A DNA stretch of 64,000 nucleotides from CBDCPI01 sp965220245 (GCA_965220245.1 CBDCPI010000008.1:496001-560000); one strand, 5' to 3'. Shown: positions 53,188 to 61,867, counted from the stretch's first letter. Made by a program: numbers and translations. The notes: generated from the letters alone by a model not told the origin.

Positions 53188-55110
53188 CTAGCTCCCGGCT
53201 GGTCTGCGGGGTTGCATCAGGTAGTCGATTCCCTTGGCGGCGTCGTGGGCTGTGTGCCGGATGGTCTCCACGGTTCTTTCGTACTCCGGGCCCTTCTCCC
53301 AGTGCTCCAGGTTTTTCCGGCAATGCTCCGCCAGGAATTCGACGGCTCCCTGGCTGGTGGACTTCATGTTGCCGTTCCGGTGGTTGACGGTTTCCAGGGT
53401 GCTCTCCACCTGTTCGATGTAGTCTCTGAGCTCGCTGGAACTGCTGAATTCCTCCGGGAGTTCGGGCGGCCGGTAGTCCTCCCCGGTGACGAAACCGGTG
53501 TTCTGCTTCACGCTGAACGCGAAGGCGTAGTTCCGGTCTGCCATGTCTTCCGCGATTGAGTTGTATTCCTGCTCGTTGCCCTTCTCGATGGCCCGGGTCA
53601 TCTCCCGGACGTAGCTGGTTCTCAGGGCTTCGTAGGCCTGTGCTGCCGGTTCCAGGGCACCGCCGTTGTAGGCGGCGTTCCGGGCGGTGTACCAGTTGCT
53701 TTCGATCTTTTCTCCCAAGGCCGACTCCAGGTAGACGCCGAGTTCCTGGCCGGTCTGGAAGTCGATGTCCCCATCGGCGTTGTAGTCGATCTTTCCCTGC
53801 AGGTAGGCGGCCGCCTCGTTGAGGATTTCCTCTGTGGGATTGTAGCGAAGGTCCGGGCCATCGGAGCCGCCGCTCATTTTGCTCTCGTACAGGACTTCAG
53901 TGAACTGTTCCCGGTAGTGGTCCAGCCTCCCGGCGGAGAGGGTTTCCGCGAGGTTGACTGCCGCCTGGATTTCCCGGGAGTGCCCTTCGGGCTCCTTCTC
54001 CAGAAGCGATTCCAGGTATTCCAGCCGGTGGTACATGGGCTGGAAAACGGCTTGGGCATACTTTTCCGCTTCTTCGTATATTTCCTTGAAGGTGCCTTTG
54101 TACTCCATCTGGTGGAATTCGGCGATGTGGTTGATGTGGGGCTCTTCCGGAGCGTCCTTTTCCTCGAAGTTGACGGCGGCTCCATCTCCGCTGGCGGCCG
54201 CTTCCTCCTCATGGGCTTCCCGGCCCTCCGGGTCATGGGAATCCCTGAAGACTGCGGCCCGGTTTTCGGCGTGTCCCAGGTATTTCTCCCTGAGTCCCTC
54301 CAGGAACTTCAACGGGTTGACCCGGTGCTCTTCCGCTCCTTCCGCTTCCTCCCCGGAGTGGCCGCCGGACTCGTCCTTCTGCGGCTCCCGCCATTCGTGG
54401 AGCCCCGGTCCCTCCCGGACCTCTCCCCTGGAGTAGGCGATGGCCTCGTCGAGTATCCGGTTCAGGGTCTCGCAGGACTCGGTGCGGTCCTTCTCTCCGG
54501 CGCTGTCGTACAGGGCGCCGGCGAACTGCCGTTCGTAGTCCTCCATCGTCTCCCGGGAGACGAGGTAGGCCTGGCCCCCGGTCTTATCGATGATCCGTTG
54601 GGCTGATTCCATGTCGTCCACGCTGAGATAGATTTCGCTGATGCCGCGGTGGCCGGCGGCCTCGCCGGACCGGTAGGAGACCTGGCTGACCCCCTCGGAC
54701 TCCAGGGCCTGCAGCGTCTCCGGGCTGAAGCTGCCGTTCTCCGTCAGCTCCCGGAGACCGATCTGCTTGTAGAGGGGGTTGAAGACCGCTTGGGACAGCT
54801 CCTGGGCCGCTTCGTATCTCTCTCTGGGGTTGTTGAACTCGACGCCGTTGAAGCTCTCCGCATAGGCGTCGATCACGCTCTTCCGGTCGCCGGCGTCGTA
54901 CTCGGCCAGGTCGTGCTGGTACTTGAGGACGGCGGCGGCCCGGCCGTCCAGCTTTTCCAGGAGCTTCTCCCGGAACTCGTTCCGGGCTTGGCCGTCGCGT
55001 TGGTCCGCTCCGGGGTAGTTGTCCTGTTTGGACTCGGAGGCGTCTTCGTCCCGGTGGTCCTGGTGCCGGGTCCTCTCTCCGGAGTGTTCGAGGGTGTTTC
55101 TCCCGGTCAT
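53188..55110 (-). CDS. Paralog A of a YPGA-QRDGQ-tagged helical protein pair (large form)
   Basis: About 640 residues from ATG 55110 (AGAGGAAGG upstream). The N-terminal tag DHRDEDASESKQDNYPGADQ, RDGQ matches paralog B 12 bp downstream. Two internal modules repeat the layout DLAEYDAGDRKSVIDAYAES...YEAAQELSQAVFNPLYKQI and YEEAEKYAQAVFQPMYHRLE, so it looks like a duplicated form of the smaller protein. KTGGQAYLVSRETM and TGFVTGEDYRPPELPEEF stand out as non-helical. The C-terminus GIDYLMQP matches B. Glu-rich, soluble, no known fold. Expression is probably controlled by operator copy 2 at 55186. Confidence 0.65.
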   Translation of the reverse strand: MTGRNTLEHSGERTRHQDHRDEDASESKQDNYPGADQRDGQARNEFREKLLEKLDGRAAAVLKYQHDLAEYDAGDRKSVIDAYAESFNGVEFNNPRERYEAAQELSQAVFNPLYKQIGLRELTENGSFSPETLQALESEGVSQVSYRSGEAAGHRGISEIYLSVDDMESAQRIIDKTGGQAYLVSRETMEDYERQFAGALYDSAGEKDRTESCETLNRILDEAIAYSRGEVREGPGLHEWREPQKDESGGHSGEEAEGAEEHRVNPLKFLEGLREKYLGHAENRAAVFRDSHDPEGREAHEEEAAASGDGAAVNFEEKDAPEEPHINHIAEFHQMEYKGTFKEIYEEAEKYAQAVFQPMYHRLEYLESLLEKEPEGHSREIQAAVNLAETLSAGRLDHYREQFTEVLYESKMSGGSDGPDLRYNPTEEILNEAAAYLQGKIDYNADGDIDFQTGQELGVYLESALGEKIESNWYTARNAAYNGGALEPAAQAYEALRTSYVREMTRAIEKGNEQEYNSIAEDMADRNYAFAFSVKQNTGFVTGEDYRPPELPEEFSSSSELRDYIEQVESTLETVNHRNGNMKSTSQGAVEFLAEHCRKNLEHWEKGPEYERTVETIRHTAHDAAKGIDYLMQPRRPAGS

Positions 55111-56100
55111 TGGCGCCTTCCTCTGGCCTGGCGGAGTGGGTTCCTGGGATAAGTGTGCCACCTCCGGGGGGTTGTGTCGCCTGGATTGTCATTAGCGGCA
55201 AGGCCGGGAGGCGGGATTGTGGGGTGTTCACGCCTGAAGGTGTGCAGGAATTTGTCGAGGGGCCGGGCCGGGCTGCCCGGCGGGTGCGCCGCCTCGGCCC
55301 GGGCTGTCCTGTCCGGGAGACTTCCGGGTCCCGGCGCGGGTCCCGGACGGCCCGGCTTGTCCTGGCGCGGCGGGCCGGGGGCCTTCGCTGGGTGGAAGCA
55401 GCGTCCCGGAGGCCGCGGCGAGGGGGCTGGGAAGAGGTTGGAACCCGGGCTCCGGAGGGGTGGGGAAGAGGTTGGAACCAGCGCTCTGGAAGGGGACTGG
55501 AATCAGGGCTTCGGAAGGGGTGGGAAGGGACCGGAATCGGGGCTCCGGAGGGGCCTGAAAACGGTCCCTTGGGGACGGCGTTTTTCCGGGGTTTCCGGAG
55601 GCCTTTTTTCGCCCTCCGGGGGGTGTATAGGGGGCTGTTCCCGTAGCTAAACCGGTGCAGAAATTTTCTAAGGGGTCTCCAGCCACGAGTTTTGGGGTTT
55701 CCACGCCTGCGGGTGTGCATTGAAATTCACTAAAAACGTTTGTTCTTGGCTCCCCCGGATTTTATAGCTGGGGTTGTATCTGAGGGTGTGCACAAATTTT
55801 CTTTTCTTGTCCCGAAGGGGGTACGTACCCCCTCCTTGTTAAGGAAAATAGGCACGAAATGAGTCTGAACCTATGCAAGAATTTTCTAAGGCGGCTGAAG
55901 GGTCAAAACGGCCCTGAAAATGGCCCCGGAATGCCCGGTCTCGGGGCCGTTTTCGGCGGCCTTTGCTGCCCGTCTTTTCGGCCCTGCCCGGGGTTGTCCG
56001 GAGCGGCTCTTGGCGCGGGTTTTTTGGAGCGTCGGCCGGGTGTTGGGGGCCTTCGCGGCGGGTCCCCGGGCCGGGTTGACGGGATAGTGGACTCTCCCCG
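55111..56100. promoter_or_regulatory. Long non-coding stretch: operator copy 2, tandem repeats and AAATTTTCTAA iterons
   Basis: Operator/promoter copy 2 spans 55186-55260 (TTCACGCCTGAAGGTGTGCA at 55227-55246). A third, weaker palindrome (TCCACGCC-TGCG-GGTGTGCA) is at 55700-55719. From 55425 to 55560 runs a degenerate tandem of about 35 bp around GAAGAGGTTGGAACC and GGGCTCCGGAGGGG. Motifs like TGCANAAATTTTCTAAGG occur near 55655, 55790 and 55872 in an AT-richer segment (55640-55870). No gene is seen. The whole resembles a control region, perhaps a second origin or regulatory hub. Confidence 0.5.
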
Positions 56101-56529
56101 CTAGCGGGGAGAGTTGTTGAAGACGATGGCGTATTCTTCCGCGATGTTCTGCCAGCCCTGGGGGCAGATTTCGTCCCGGAAGGATGGCCCTGTCCGCCGG
56201 TGGGCCCAGGAGAAGTGGTGTGCTGCCATGGTCAGCAGGGCGGGGCGTTTCCTGCCGGACAGGTGGCGGTTGATCGCGTCCACGAGCTCGGGGATGTCCT
56301 CCCCGGTGAACTTGACGGCGTGCCGGGGATGGCGGTTTAGGGCTGAGATTTGGAGATCGGGGTTGAAGGGGATTCCCGGGCTGGCGAGGAATTCGGTCAA
56401 CTGGCCGACCCGGCCGGGGGGCGCGCCGGTGTCGCAGGTGATGGTGGATTCGGGGTTCCACCGGAAGGGTTCCACGCCGGAGTCTGTCCCGCAGAAGGAG
56501 GTGGCGCCGGTGTTTTCGCTGGTTGTCAT
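56101..56529 (-). CDS. Hypothetical protein
   Basis: 142 residues from ATG 56529 (AGGAGG 11 bases upstream). Mixed alpha/beta-like composition: VGQLTEFLASPGIPFNPDLQ, RHAVKFTGEDIPELVDAINR, LLTMAAHHFSWAHRRTGP, WQNIAEEYAIVFNNSP. No family recognised. It follows the long control region on the same strand. Confidence 0.5.
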   Translation of the reverse strand: MTTSENTGATSFCGTDSGVEPFRWNPESTITCDTGAPPGRVGQLTEFLASPGIPFNPDLQISALNRHPRHAVKFTGEDIPELVDAINRHLSGRKRPALLTMAAHHFSWAHRRTGPSFRDEICPQGWQNIAEEYAIVFNNSPR

Positions 56530-57045
56530 GGCCTGCATTTCCTCCTGCCGGTTTCCTGGCGGGGCCGCCCGGGGCGGGCTCTGTTCGGCCCCGCCGTATC
56601 CTGTGCGTCCCGGCGGTCCGTGTTCTACTCGGGCGGTGGCCTCCGGCCGGTCCCTGGGCTTCAAGCTGATGGTGCAGGGGCGGATGGTGCAGGGGACGGA
56701 GGTTCCCGGGGTGGCGTCAACAGGAGTGCGCCGGACAGGAGTGCGCCGGAGCTGGTGGAGAAGCAGGACTTCCTGGTCTTGGGCCCGGTACAGGGCGGCG
56801 CCGGGGGGTGAAGAGGCGGGTTGCCTTGTTCTCAGGGTGTTCCAGCCGGCCTGGCTGACAGGCCGGGCTGTTGGGAGCGCCGGAGCGGTCCGGCGTAGAA
56901 TCGCCGTGCGGGCGCGTGGGCGGCCTCTGGGGCCGTTTTCCGGGCTGAGGTAACCAACCCCCCCCCCCCCAAGGGGCGGTTGGGGGAAAGGGGCCGGAAA
57001 GGGCCTTCAGGGAGCCGGAGTGCCGGTCCCGGCTTGCCGGGCGGG
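56530..57045. other. Non-coding stretch with a C13 homopolymer
   Basis: Contains a run of 13 C at 56958-56970. Otherwise GC-rich sequence with several short near repeats (GGTGCAGGGGCGGATGGTGC, AGGAGTGCGCCGGA twice at about 56720-56745). No protein-like frame. Confidence 0.5.
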
Positions 57046-57840
57046 TCAGGATTCCCGGAGGCGGCGGAGCTCCTCTTCGAGTTCGCGGACGCGGGCCTCG
57101 GCGGAATTGGCGCGGGCTTCGGCTTGGATGCGGGTGGTTTGCTCGGTGTCGGCTCGGGCCTCGGCTTGGATGCGGGATCTTTGCTCGATGCCGGCGAGGC
57201 CCGCGGCGATGATGCGTTCGTCATCCACTTCATCAAAGGTCGGCAGGTAGCGCCGGGCCGCGGGGTCCCACCAGCGCAGCCGGCCTTCCTCCCAGCACAG
57301 GTCGAGGTCCAGGACATCGCTGTGACCCCAGTGATGGGCTTCGTCCACTCTCACGATGCGGATGGGCTGGTATGCGCCGTCCACCAAGCGGTCTCCGGCC
57401 AGGGGAGCGTCGTGGTAGCGGCCTCCTGACGGGTCGAACCGCCAGTATTCGGGTATCTGGTATCCGGCGTAGTCGTCCCTCTTTTCGGTGTAGCCGGTCT
57501 GCCCAGTGGTCTCGGAGGCTATCTCCAGGACGAAGTCCGGCGGTTTGCCCTGTTCCCCGACGGAATAGCCTCGGTGTTCGATGATGCTGGCCCGGTCGAC
57601 GTTGAAAGCGACGAGCAGGTCGGGGATACGGTGTCCCTGTTCCTGGTCGGGGCGCCATCTCACGGGGGCCTCGCTCAGGACGGCGGTGGAGTTGGACGTG
57701 CCGAAGTGCCGGTCTAGGGCGGCGGCGTGTCCCGGCCGGTTGAGGTGGATGTAGTTCTGCATATCGTCCCTAGGGGGAAACTCCGGGAATTTGCCGGCCG
57801 TTAGGCCGGTTGGCGCTCCGGTGCTTGGGTTGTTGGTCAT
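57046..57840 (-). CDS. Uma2-family PD-(D/E)XK nuclease-like protein with coiled-coil tail
   Basis: 264 residues. The Uma2 (DUF820) core is clear: RIPDLLVAFNVDR, PPDFVLEIASETT and EKRDDYAGYQIPEYWRFDP, giving the Asp / Glu-x-(Ala) pattern of this restriction-endonuclease-like fold, followed by RVDEAHHWGH and LDLDLCWEEGRLRWWDP. A coiled coil of repeated RIQAEARA(D/N) units closes it. Uma2 proteins are abundant in cyanobacteria and Chloroflexota; their physiological role is unclear. It stands alone between repeat-rich stretches. Confidence 0.85.
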   Translation of the reverse strand: MTNNPSTGAPTGLTAGKFPEFPPRDDMQNYIHLNRPGHAAALDRHFGTSNSTAVLSEAPVRWRPDQEQGHRIPDLLVAFNVDRASIIEHRGYSVGEQGKPPDFVLEIASETTGQTGYTEKRDDYAGYQIPEYWRFDPSGGRYHDAPLAGDRLVDGAYQPIRIVRVDEAHHWGHSDVLDLDLCWEEGRLRWWDPAARRYLPTFDEVDDERIIAAGLAGIEQRSRIQAEARADTEQTTRIQAEARANSAEARVRELEEELRRLRES

Positions 57841-58436
57841 GATGGGCCTCGTCTGACCGGGTGGGAGAGTATGGGCGTGGTCATTATAGGGCTCCTGGGC
57901 GGCGGGGTCAGTGGCCAGGGGTCAGTGGCCAGGCGCCGGTGACCGGTAGCCAGTGGCCGGTGGTCAGTGGCCGGTGGGGCTGGCCGGGATTTCGGTGTGA
58001 TGGGGGTTGGGCCCCGGCGTTCCGTGGCCGCCGTGGCGCTCTGGGGCGGCGTAGAGCGGCTTTTGCCGGTTGACCGGGGAAAACCCACCTCTGCCGGTGA
58101 AAGGGGCGGAAAATAGCTTCAGGAGCGTTTTGGGGGCCGGTGCTCAGTGGCCGGTGGCCGGTGGGGCCGGGATTTCGGTGTGAGGGGGTTGGGCCCCGGC
58201 GTTTGGTGGTCTCCAGGGCGCTCCGGGGCGGCGTAGAGCGGCTTTTGCCGGTTGACCGGAAAAACCACCCCACCTCTGCCGGTGAAAGGGGCTGAAAACG
58301 GCTCCTGGAGCGTTCCTGGGGCCGGTGGATAGTGGCTTCGGGCTGCCGGGTGTGCCCGGCGCGGACATTTGTGGACCGCGCAGTGTCAGCGTGGTGTCGG
58401 TGCAATTGAATTGGAATCAAGCAAGGTCGGCTTGAT
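57841..58436. repeat. Two ~170-bp direct repeats plus short TGGCCGGTGG-type tandem repeats
   Basis: Copy 1 (about 57974-58142) and copy 2 (about 58159-58327) share GGCCGGGATTTCGGTGTG, GGGCGGCGTAGAGCGGCTTT, TGCCGGTTGACCGG and CACCTCTGCCGGTGAAAGGG. Upstream and between them lie runs of CCAGTGGCCGGTGGTCAGTG; the same short motif recurs at 59450-59485 and 63135-63200. No gene is seen. Confidence 0.75.
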
Positions 58437-58748
58437 TCATATCTCGTACAATTCGCCCCCACGCTCTGGTGCGTCTGGCGCCCAATACACGCTAGCGACC
58501 GCGATAGTCGCCGCATTGAGGAAAGTGTAGGTAATCCAGAACCTTCCCGAAGAATAGCTGATTACTCCGGGTTGGTATGGGAAAAAATCAAGGGCTACCT
58601 TAGACCTGCCGTCCGGATGAGGGTCCTGAAGAAGGTCATTGAGCGCCCACCGGAATTCGGCCCGCGCAAACGGCGTTAGGGATTCCAAAAAGCGCTGAGC
58701 CGATTCAGAGATTACAGCATCAAACGTCGCCAAGCGCCCTGCTGACAT
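58437..58748 (-). CDS. RelE/ParE-like toxin of a Panacea toxin-antitoxin pair
   Basis: 103 residues if started at ATG 58748 (116 from 58787). The compact pattern SESAQRFLESLTPFARAEFR, ALNDLLQDPHPDG, KVALDFFPYQPGVISYSS, RFWITYTFLNAATIAVASVY and W is typical of RelE/ParE-superfamily toxins: two helices then an antiparallel sheet. Such toxins cut ribosome-bound mRNA or inhibit gyrase; which applies here cannot be told. The start overlaps the end of the antitoxin gene by 29 bp, so it is translationally coupled. Confidence 0.72.
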   Translation of the reverse strand: MSAGRLATFDAVISESAQRFLESLTPFARAEFRWALNDLLQDPHPDGRSKVALDFFPYQPGVISYSSGRFWITYTFLNAATIAVASVYWAPDAPERGGELYEI

Positions 58749-59331
58749 CCTTAAGGCTGGAGTACCGGCCGGCTGATATGTCAGCAAGCCCTCTTTCGGT
58801 TAACTCCATGAAAAGCCGGTCGTTGGTCATCTCTGTGGCGAGCGCCAACCCTTCTTTGGCCTTCTTGTCAGGTTGGTCAAGGGGCGTCATGTTCCAGATG
58901 AGCGGTTCGAAGTGTTTACGCATTGCTTGATGGGTAATTGCGGCCCCATCCGGCGTATTGAGCCAAGGTGATTCGGAGTGAGTCATGTTGCGCAGTTGTA
59001 GAGCTGAGAGGCGCGCGTAACGTGTGAAGACCTCATCCAGCAGCGATCTAATCTCAGGGGTGTACACCCGGGCATTGAAAGGCCCTCTTAAGGTTATGGG
59101 ACCAGACTTGGCTCGATTATAGGTTCTCCACAATGGTGGGACAACCGGGCCATGTTGCCAGTGCTCGATGTGTTCGAAGAACAATGGGCTCCGCAACTTT
59201 ACCAGAGCGAACCCCTGAGCATAGTAGCAAAGTTTTTGAAGCTTGAGATTCGTAATGTGGCCGCCAATCCCGGCAACATCTTGCTTGGCCAGAAAATAGC
59301 GGGCGACGTCTTCTGCACTTAAAATTGCCAT
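58720..59331 (-). CDS. Panacea-domain (SocA/GepA, DUF4065-like) antitoxin
   Basis: 203 residues from ATG 59331. It shows the Panacea signature: AEDVARYFLAKQ, HITNLKLQKLCYYAQGFAL, SPLFFEHIEHWQHGPVVPPL, WRTYNRAKSGPI and LLDEVFTRYARLSALQLRNM, then THSESPWL. Panacea antitoxins pair with many unrelated toxins; here the overlapping downstream gene encodes a RelE/ParE-like toxin, giving a standard antitoxin-first operon. Codon use and lower GC differ from neighbouring genes, consistent with separate acquisition. Confidence 0.82.
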   Translation of the reverse strand: MAILSAEDVARYFLAKQDVAGIGGHITNLKLQKLCYYAQGFALVKLRSPLFFEHIEHWQHGPVVPPLWRTYNRAKSGPITLRGPFNARVYTPEIRSLLDEVFTRYARLSALQLRNMTHSESPWLNTPDGAAITHQAMRKHFEPLIWNMTPLDQPDKKAKEGLALATEMTNDRLFMELTERGLADISAGRYSSLKDVSRALGDV

Positions 59332-59434
59332 ACAATCACCCCACCATTTTGTCAAGGACAATAGTACATTTGAAGTTATTCCTTGACAAGTCTCAAGTGA
59401 CAGTCCGGGGATAGTTCTGCCGCTGGGGCAAGTC

Positions 59435-59860
59435 CTATCTACTAACTGCTAGCCACCGGCCAAGGGCCGGTGGCTGGTGGCCGGGAGTACTGCTGTCAAC
59501 GCCTTCTGCTGGGGCGCCGTTTGGCGGCCGGACCTGGGGCAGCCTCGGGCAACAGTTCGAGCTGCTTTGGGGACGGGTCCGGAGCCAGCGGGCCGGTGTC
59601 CTCCGGCGGTCCTTGGGCGGTATCCGCCGGTTGTTCCGGGGCAGCGTTCTCCGGTTGTCCTTGGGCCGCGTTCTCCGGCTGTCCTTGGGCGGCGTTCTCT
59701 GGCTGCGGGGCGGTATCCGGGGCTGTTCGGGCCTGGGGCAATGGTACCGCCAGTAGCCGGCGTAGACGCACCAGCGGAGGTCTCCGGCGGACTCGGGGTA
59801 GTAGCAGCCTTCCTGGCCGCAGGGCAGGGGTCCGCGTCTTTGCCTGGCTTGACTGGACAT
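59435..59860 (-). CDS. Small Cys-rich protein with Pro-rich repeat tail, possible frameshift
   Basis: ATG 59860 has a strong GAGGAGG site. The first 50 residues (RRGPLPCGQEGCYYPESAGD, LRWCVYAGYWRYHCPRPEQP) contain four Cys and aromatic residues suggesting a zinc-binding fold. Behind about 59735 two frames are open: the original (KDSRRTRPKDNRRT-like, to 59435) and one with cleaner tandem ENAAQGQP repeats ending at 59496. A frameshift inside the repeat is therefore possible. Function unknown. Confidence 0.45.
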   Translation of the reverse strand: MSSQARQRRGPLPCGQEGCYYPESAGDLRWCVYAGYWRYHCPRPEQPRIPPRSQRTPPKDSRRTRPKDNRRTLPRNNRRIPPKDRRRTPARWLRTRPQSSSNCCPRLPQVRPPNGAPAEGVDSSTPGHQPPALGRWLAVSR

Positions 59861-60059
59861 GGTCCTCCTCGGTGTGGTCCCGGCATTTCTGCAGGGGTTG
59901 GCCTGGTGTACCGGAGCGCTTCCCGGCTGCTGGCGCCGTTTGGGTCCGGGCCGTGGATGAGGGACCGCCGGTCCTGTTCCGGGCGGGATTTCACGCCCGT
60001 CCCGGAGGTGATGCGTTCTCCGGCCCATTCCCGGCCTGGGTTTGCGGGCCGGGTTGCAG

Positions 60060-60550
60060 GTACTGGACCGGGGACCCCAGGCTTGTGCCTGGCCGCGGGC
60101 GAACCTGGCCTGCAACCGCCTCCCCGTCCAGCAGGTCAAGTTCGGGGAGTTTTCGCTTTGCTCCTTGGCCCGGACGCGCTGCACGTTGAGGTTGCCGGTG
60201 AGGGCTGGGAGCTCTTTCCGGAGGTCACGGTTGGGGACGGGTTGGTCCTTGGAGTTGCGCCGGCCGCATTTGGTCCAGCCGGAGACCCGTTTCTCGTTGA
60301 AGGCGTCCACGGCGTACTGGGGCCGGAATGGACGGTGACCTGGGCTTCCTTCGAGCCGGGGACGGAGTTGACGGCCTCCATGGCCTTGATGACCGCCGTG
60401 AGCTCCATGCGGCCGTTGGTGGCGCCGGGGTTTTCCGCCGGAGAGGGTGAGGAAATGGTCTCCGCTTTGGCTTTGGATGCTGGCGGCGGACCTGCCGGGG
60501 CCGGGGTTGCCCCGGCAGGAGCCGCCGGTATGGATGTTGACAGGGTGCAT
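60060..60550 (-). pseudogene. rnhA: Decayed ribonuclease HI
   Basis: ATG 60550 opens MHPVNIHTGGSCRGNPGPG, clearly RNase HI, but the first catalytic Asp (YTDGS in the family) is Gly. A frameshift follows; another frame then reads NGRMELTAVIKAMEAVN with the catalytic Glu and VTVHSGP where the second Asp (SDS) is lost. After another shift the first frame resumes: QYAVDAFNEKRVSGWTKCG, RRNSKDQPVPNRDLRKELPA. The C-terminal His/Asp region is degraded. Two catalytic substitutions plus two shifts show real decay rather than a sequencing slip. Confidence 0.82.
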
Positions 60551-60613
60551 GCTGGGCTTCCTGTCTGGAGATTGGGTTGTTCCGGGTCCCCGCGGTCTAG
60601 GCGGGTTTCCCGG

Positions 60614-61867
60614 TTACGGGTTTCCGCCGGGAGCGGTTTCGGCCCGGGGCAGCCTGGCGGCCAGGGAGCGGTAGACCCGCCGCATCTCCGGTTTGGGGTA
60701 ATGGGTTGAGAGATGGCGCATCACGGTGGCGGGGCCGGAATGGAACTTCTGCGGCTCGAACCTTTCCAGGAAGCGTTCCAAGACCCGGTCCTCGAAGGCC
60801 CGCCGGGTCAGTGCTTCGTTCAGCACCCGTTCGGCGGTCTCCATGGAGCGGCCGATCTGTTCGTCGCTCCAGTCCTCGGCCAGCATCATGATGAAGCCGG
60901 TCAGGTCCGGGGTGTCGGAGGTCTCGAAGATGTTGCGGGCGGTGGCTTCCAGTTCACTTCGGGGGACGAAATCGCTGGCTTGGTGGATCTCCTCGATCTC
61001 GGGGGGCTTGAGCTTGATCAGCCGGGTGAAGGCTCCCGGCTCCGAGCGGGCCCCGCCGGGAAACCGGACGTAGAGCATTTCTCCCTCGTGGCCCAGGAAG
61101 GTCCTTTCCCCCTCGCGCAGGAGGGGTTCCAGACTGCCGCTGTAGACAGACTGCCGCCGGAGGTATTCCTCCCGGACGTTCTCCCAAGCGGACGTGGGGG
61201 TTTCCTGGGCCAGCGGGCAGTCCAGCCGGGAGAAGTTGACGTCGGCGGGTTCGGCGGGTTCGATGTCTCCGGTGTCCTGGTTCCGGCGGCAGAGGGCGCG
61301 GAGCTCGATGTCCACGGGGTACTCGATGAGCATGGGGTTGTTCCGGCCGTAGAGTTCGTAGACCATCGCTTCTCCCGGCGTCAGCTTCAGGCGGGCGGCT
61401 TCGGGATAGCGGGCGAGGGTCCGGTCCAGGAGGGCTTGGAACCGGGGCGGCACGAAGGGCCGGGCCCGGAGCTTGAACGAGGTGAACTGGTTGCCGTCGG
61501 CGTCGTGGTAGGAGTATTGGCAGATGTTGGTCCCGTCGTACTTCAGGAACGACCGGACCGGCCCTGTCCGCTCCAGGAGCCAGGCGCGGTCTCGCCGGTA
61601 GGGATAGCTGGCCTTGGGAGTGCCCAGGACTTGCTGAGGGGCGGGGCGGCCGTTTACCTGGGCGATGACCAGGGCGCCGTACTGGTCGCCGCCGGCCCGT
61701 TGCACCCAGCCGGAGAGCCGGTTGCCGTGGTTGTACGGGTCGGGGGCGTCTTGGAACGCTTCCCACCAGTTGGGCCGGGTTACCGGGGAAGTGCGGCGGT
61801 AGTGGTTGTCGTGCCAGGTCCTCAGGTCGAGGTTGGTTGCGGTGGGTGTCGTTTCCCTGTCGGGCAT
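60614..61867 (-). CDS. RNA ligase (nucleotidyltransferase superfamily, T4 Rnl-like)
   Basis: 417 residues. Ligase motif I is FLKYDGTNI with Lys109 as the likely adenylated residue. Motif III/IIIa-like VYELYGRNNPMLIEY (Glu171), motif IV GHEGEMLYVRF (Glu261) and motif V LIKLKP (Lys285/Lys287) follow at normal distances, as in the RNA ligase family that seals nicks or breaks in RNA using ATP. The C-terminal 110 residues are helical and unrecognised. Often such ligases repair tRNAs cut by defence nucleases; here the partner is not visible. GGGAGAGG before ATG 61867 fixes the start. Confidence 0.8.
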   Translation of the reverse strand: MPDRETTPTATNLDLRTWHDNHYRRTSPVTRPNWWEAFQDAPDPYNHGNRLSGWVQRAGGDQYGALVIAQVNGRPAPQQVLGTPKASYPYRRDRAWLLERTGPVRSFLKYDGTNICQYSYHDADGNQFTSFKLRARPFVPPRFQALLDRTLARYPEAARLKLTPGEAMVYELYGRNNPMLIEYPVDIELRALCRRNQDTGDIEPAEPADVNFSRLDCPLAQETPTSAWENVREEYLRRQSVYSGSLEPLLREGERTFLGHEGEMLYVRFPGGARSEPGAFTRLIKLKPPEIEEIHQASDFVPRSELEATARNIFETSDTPDLTGFIMMLAEDWSDEQIGRSMETAERVLNEALTRRAFEDRVLERFLERFEPQKFHSGPATVMRHLSTHYPKPEMRRVYRSLAARLPRAETAPGGNP

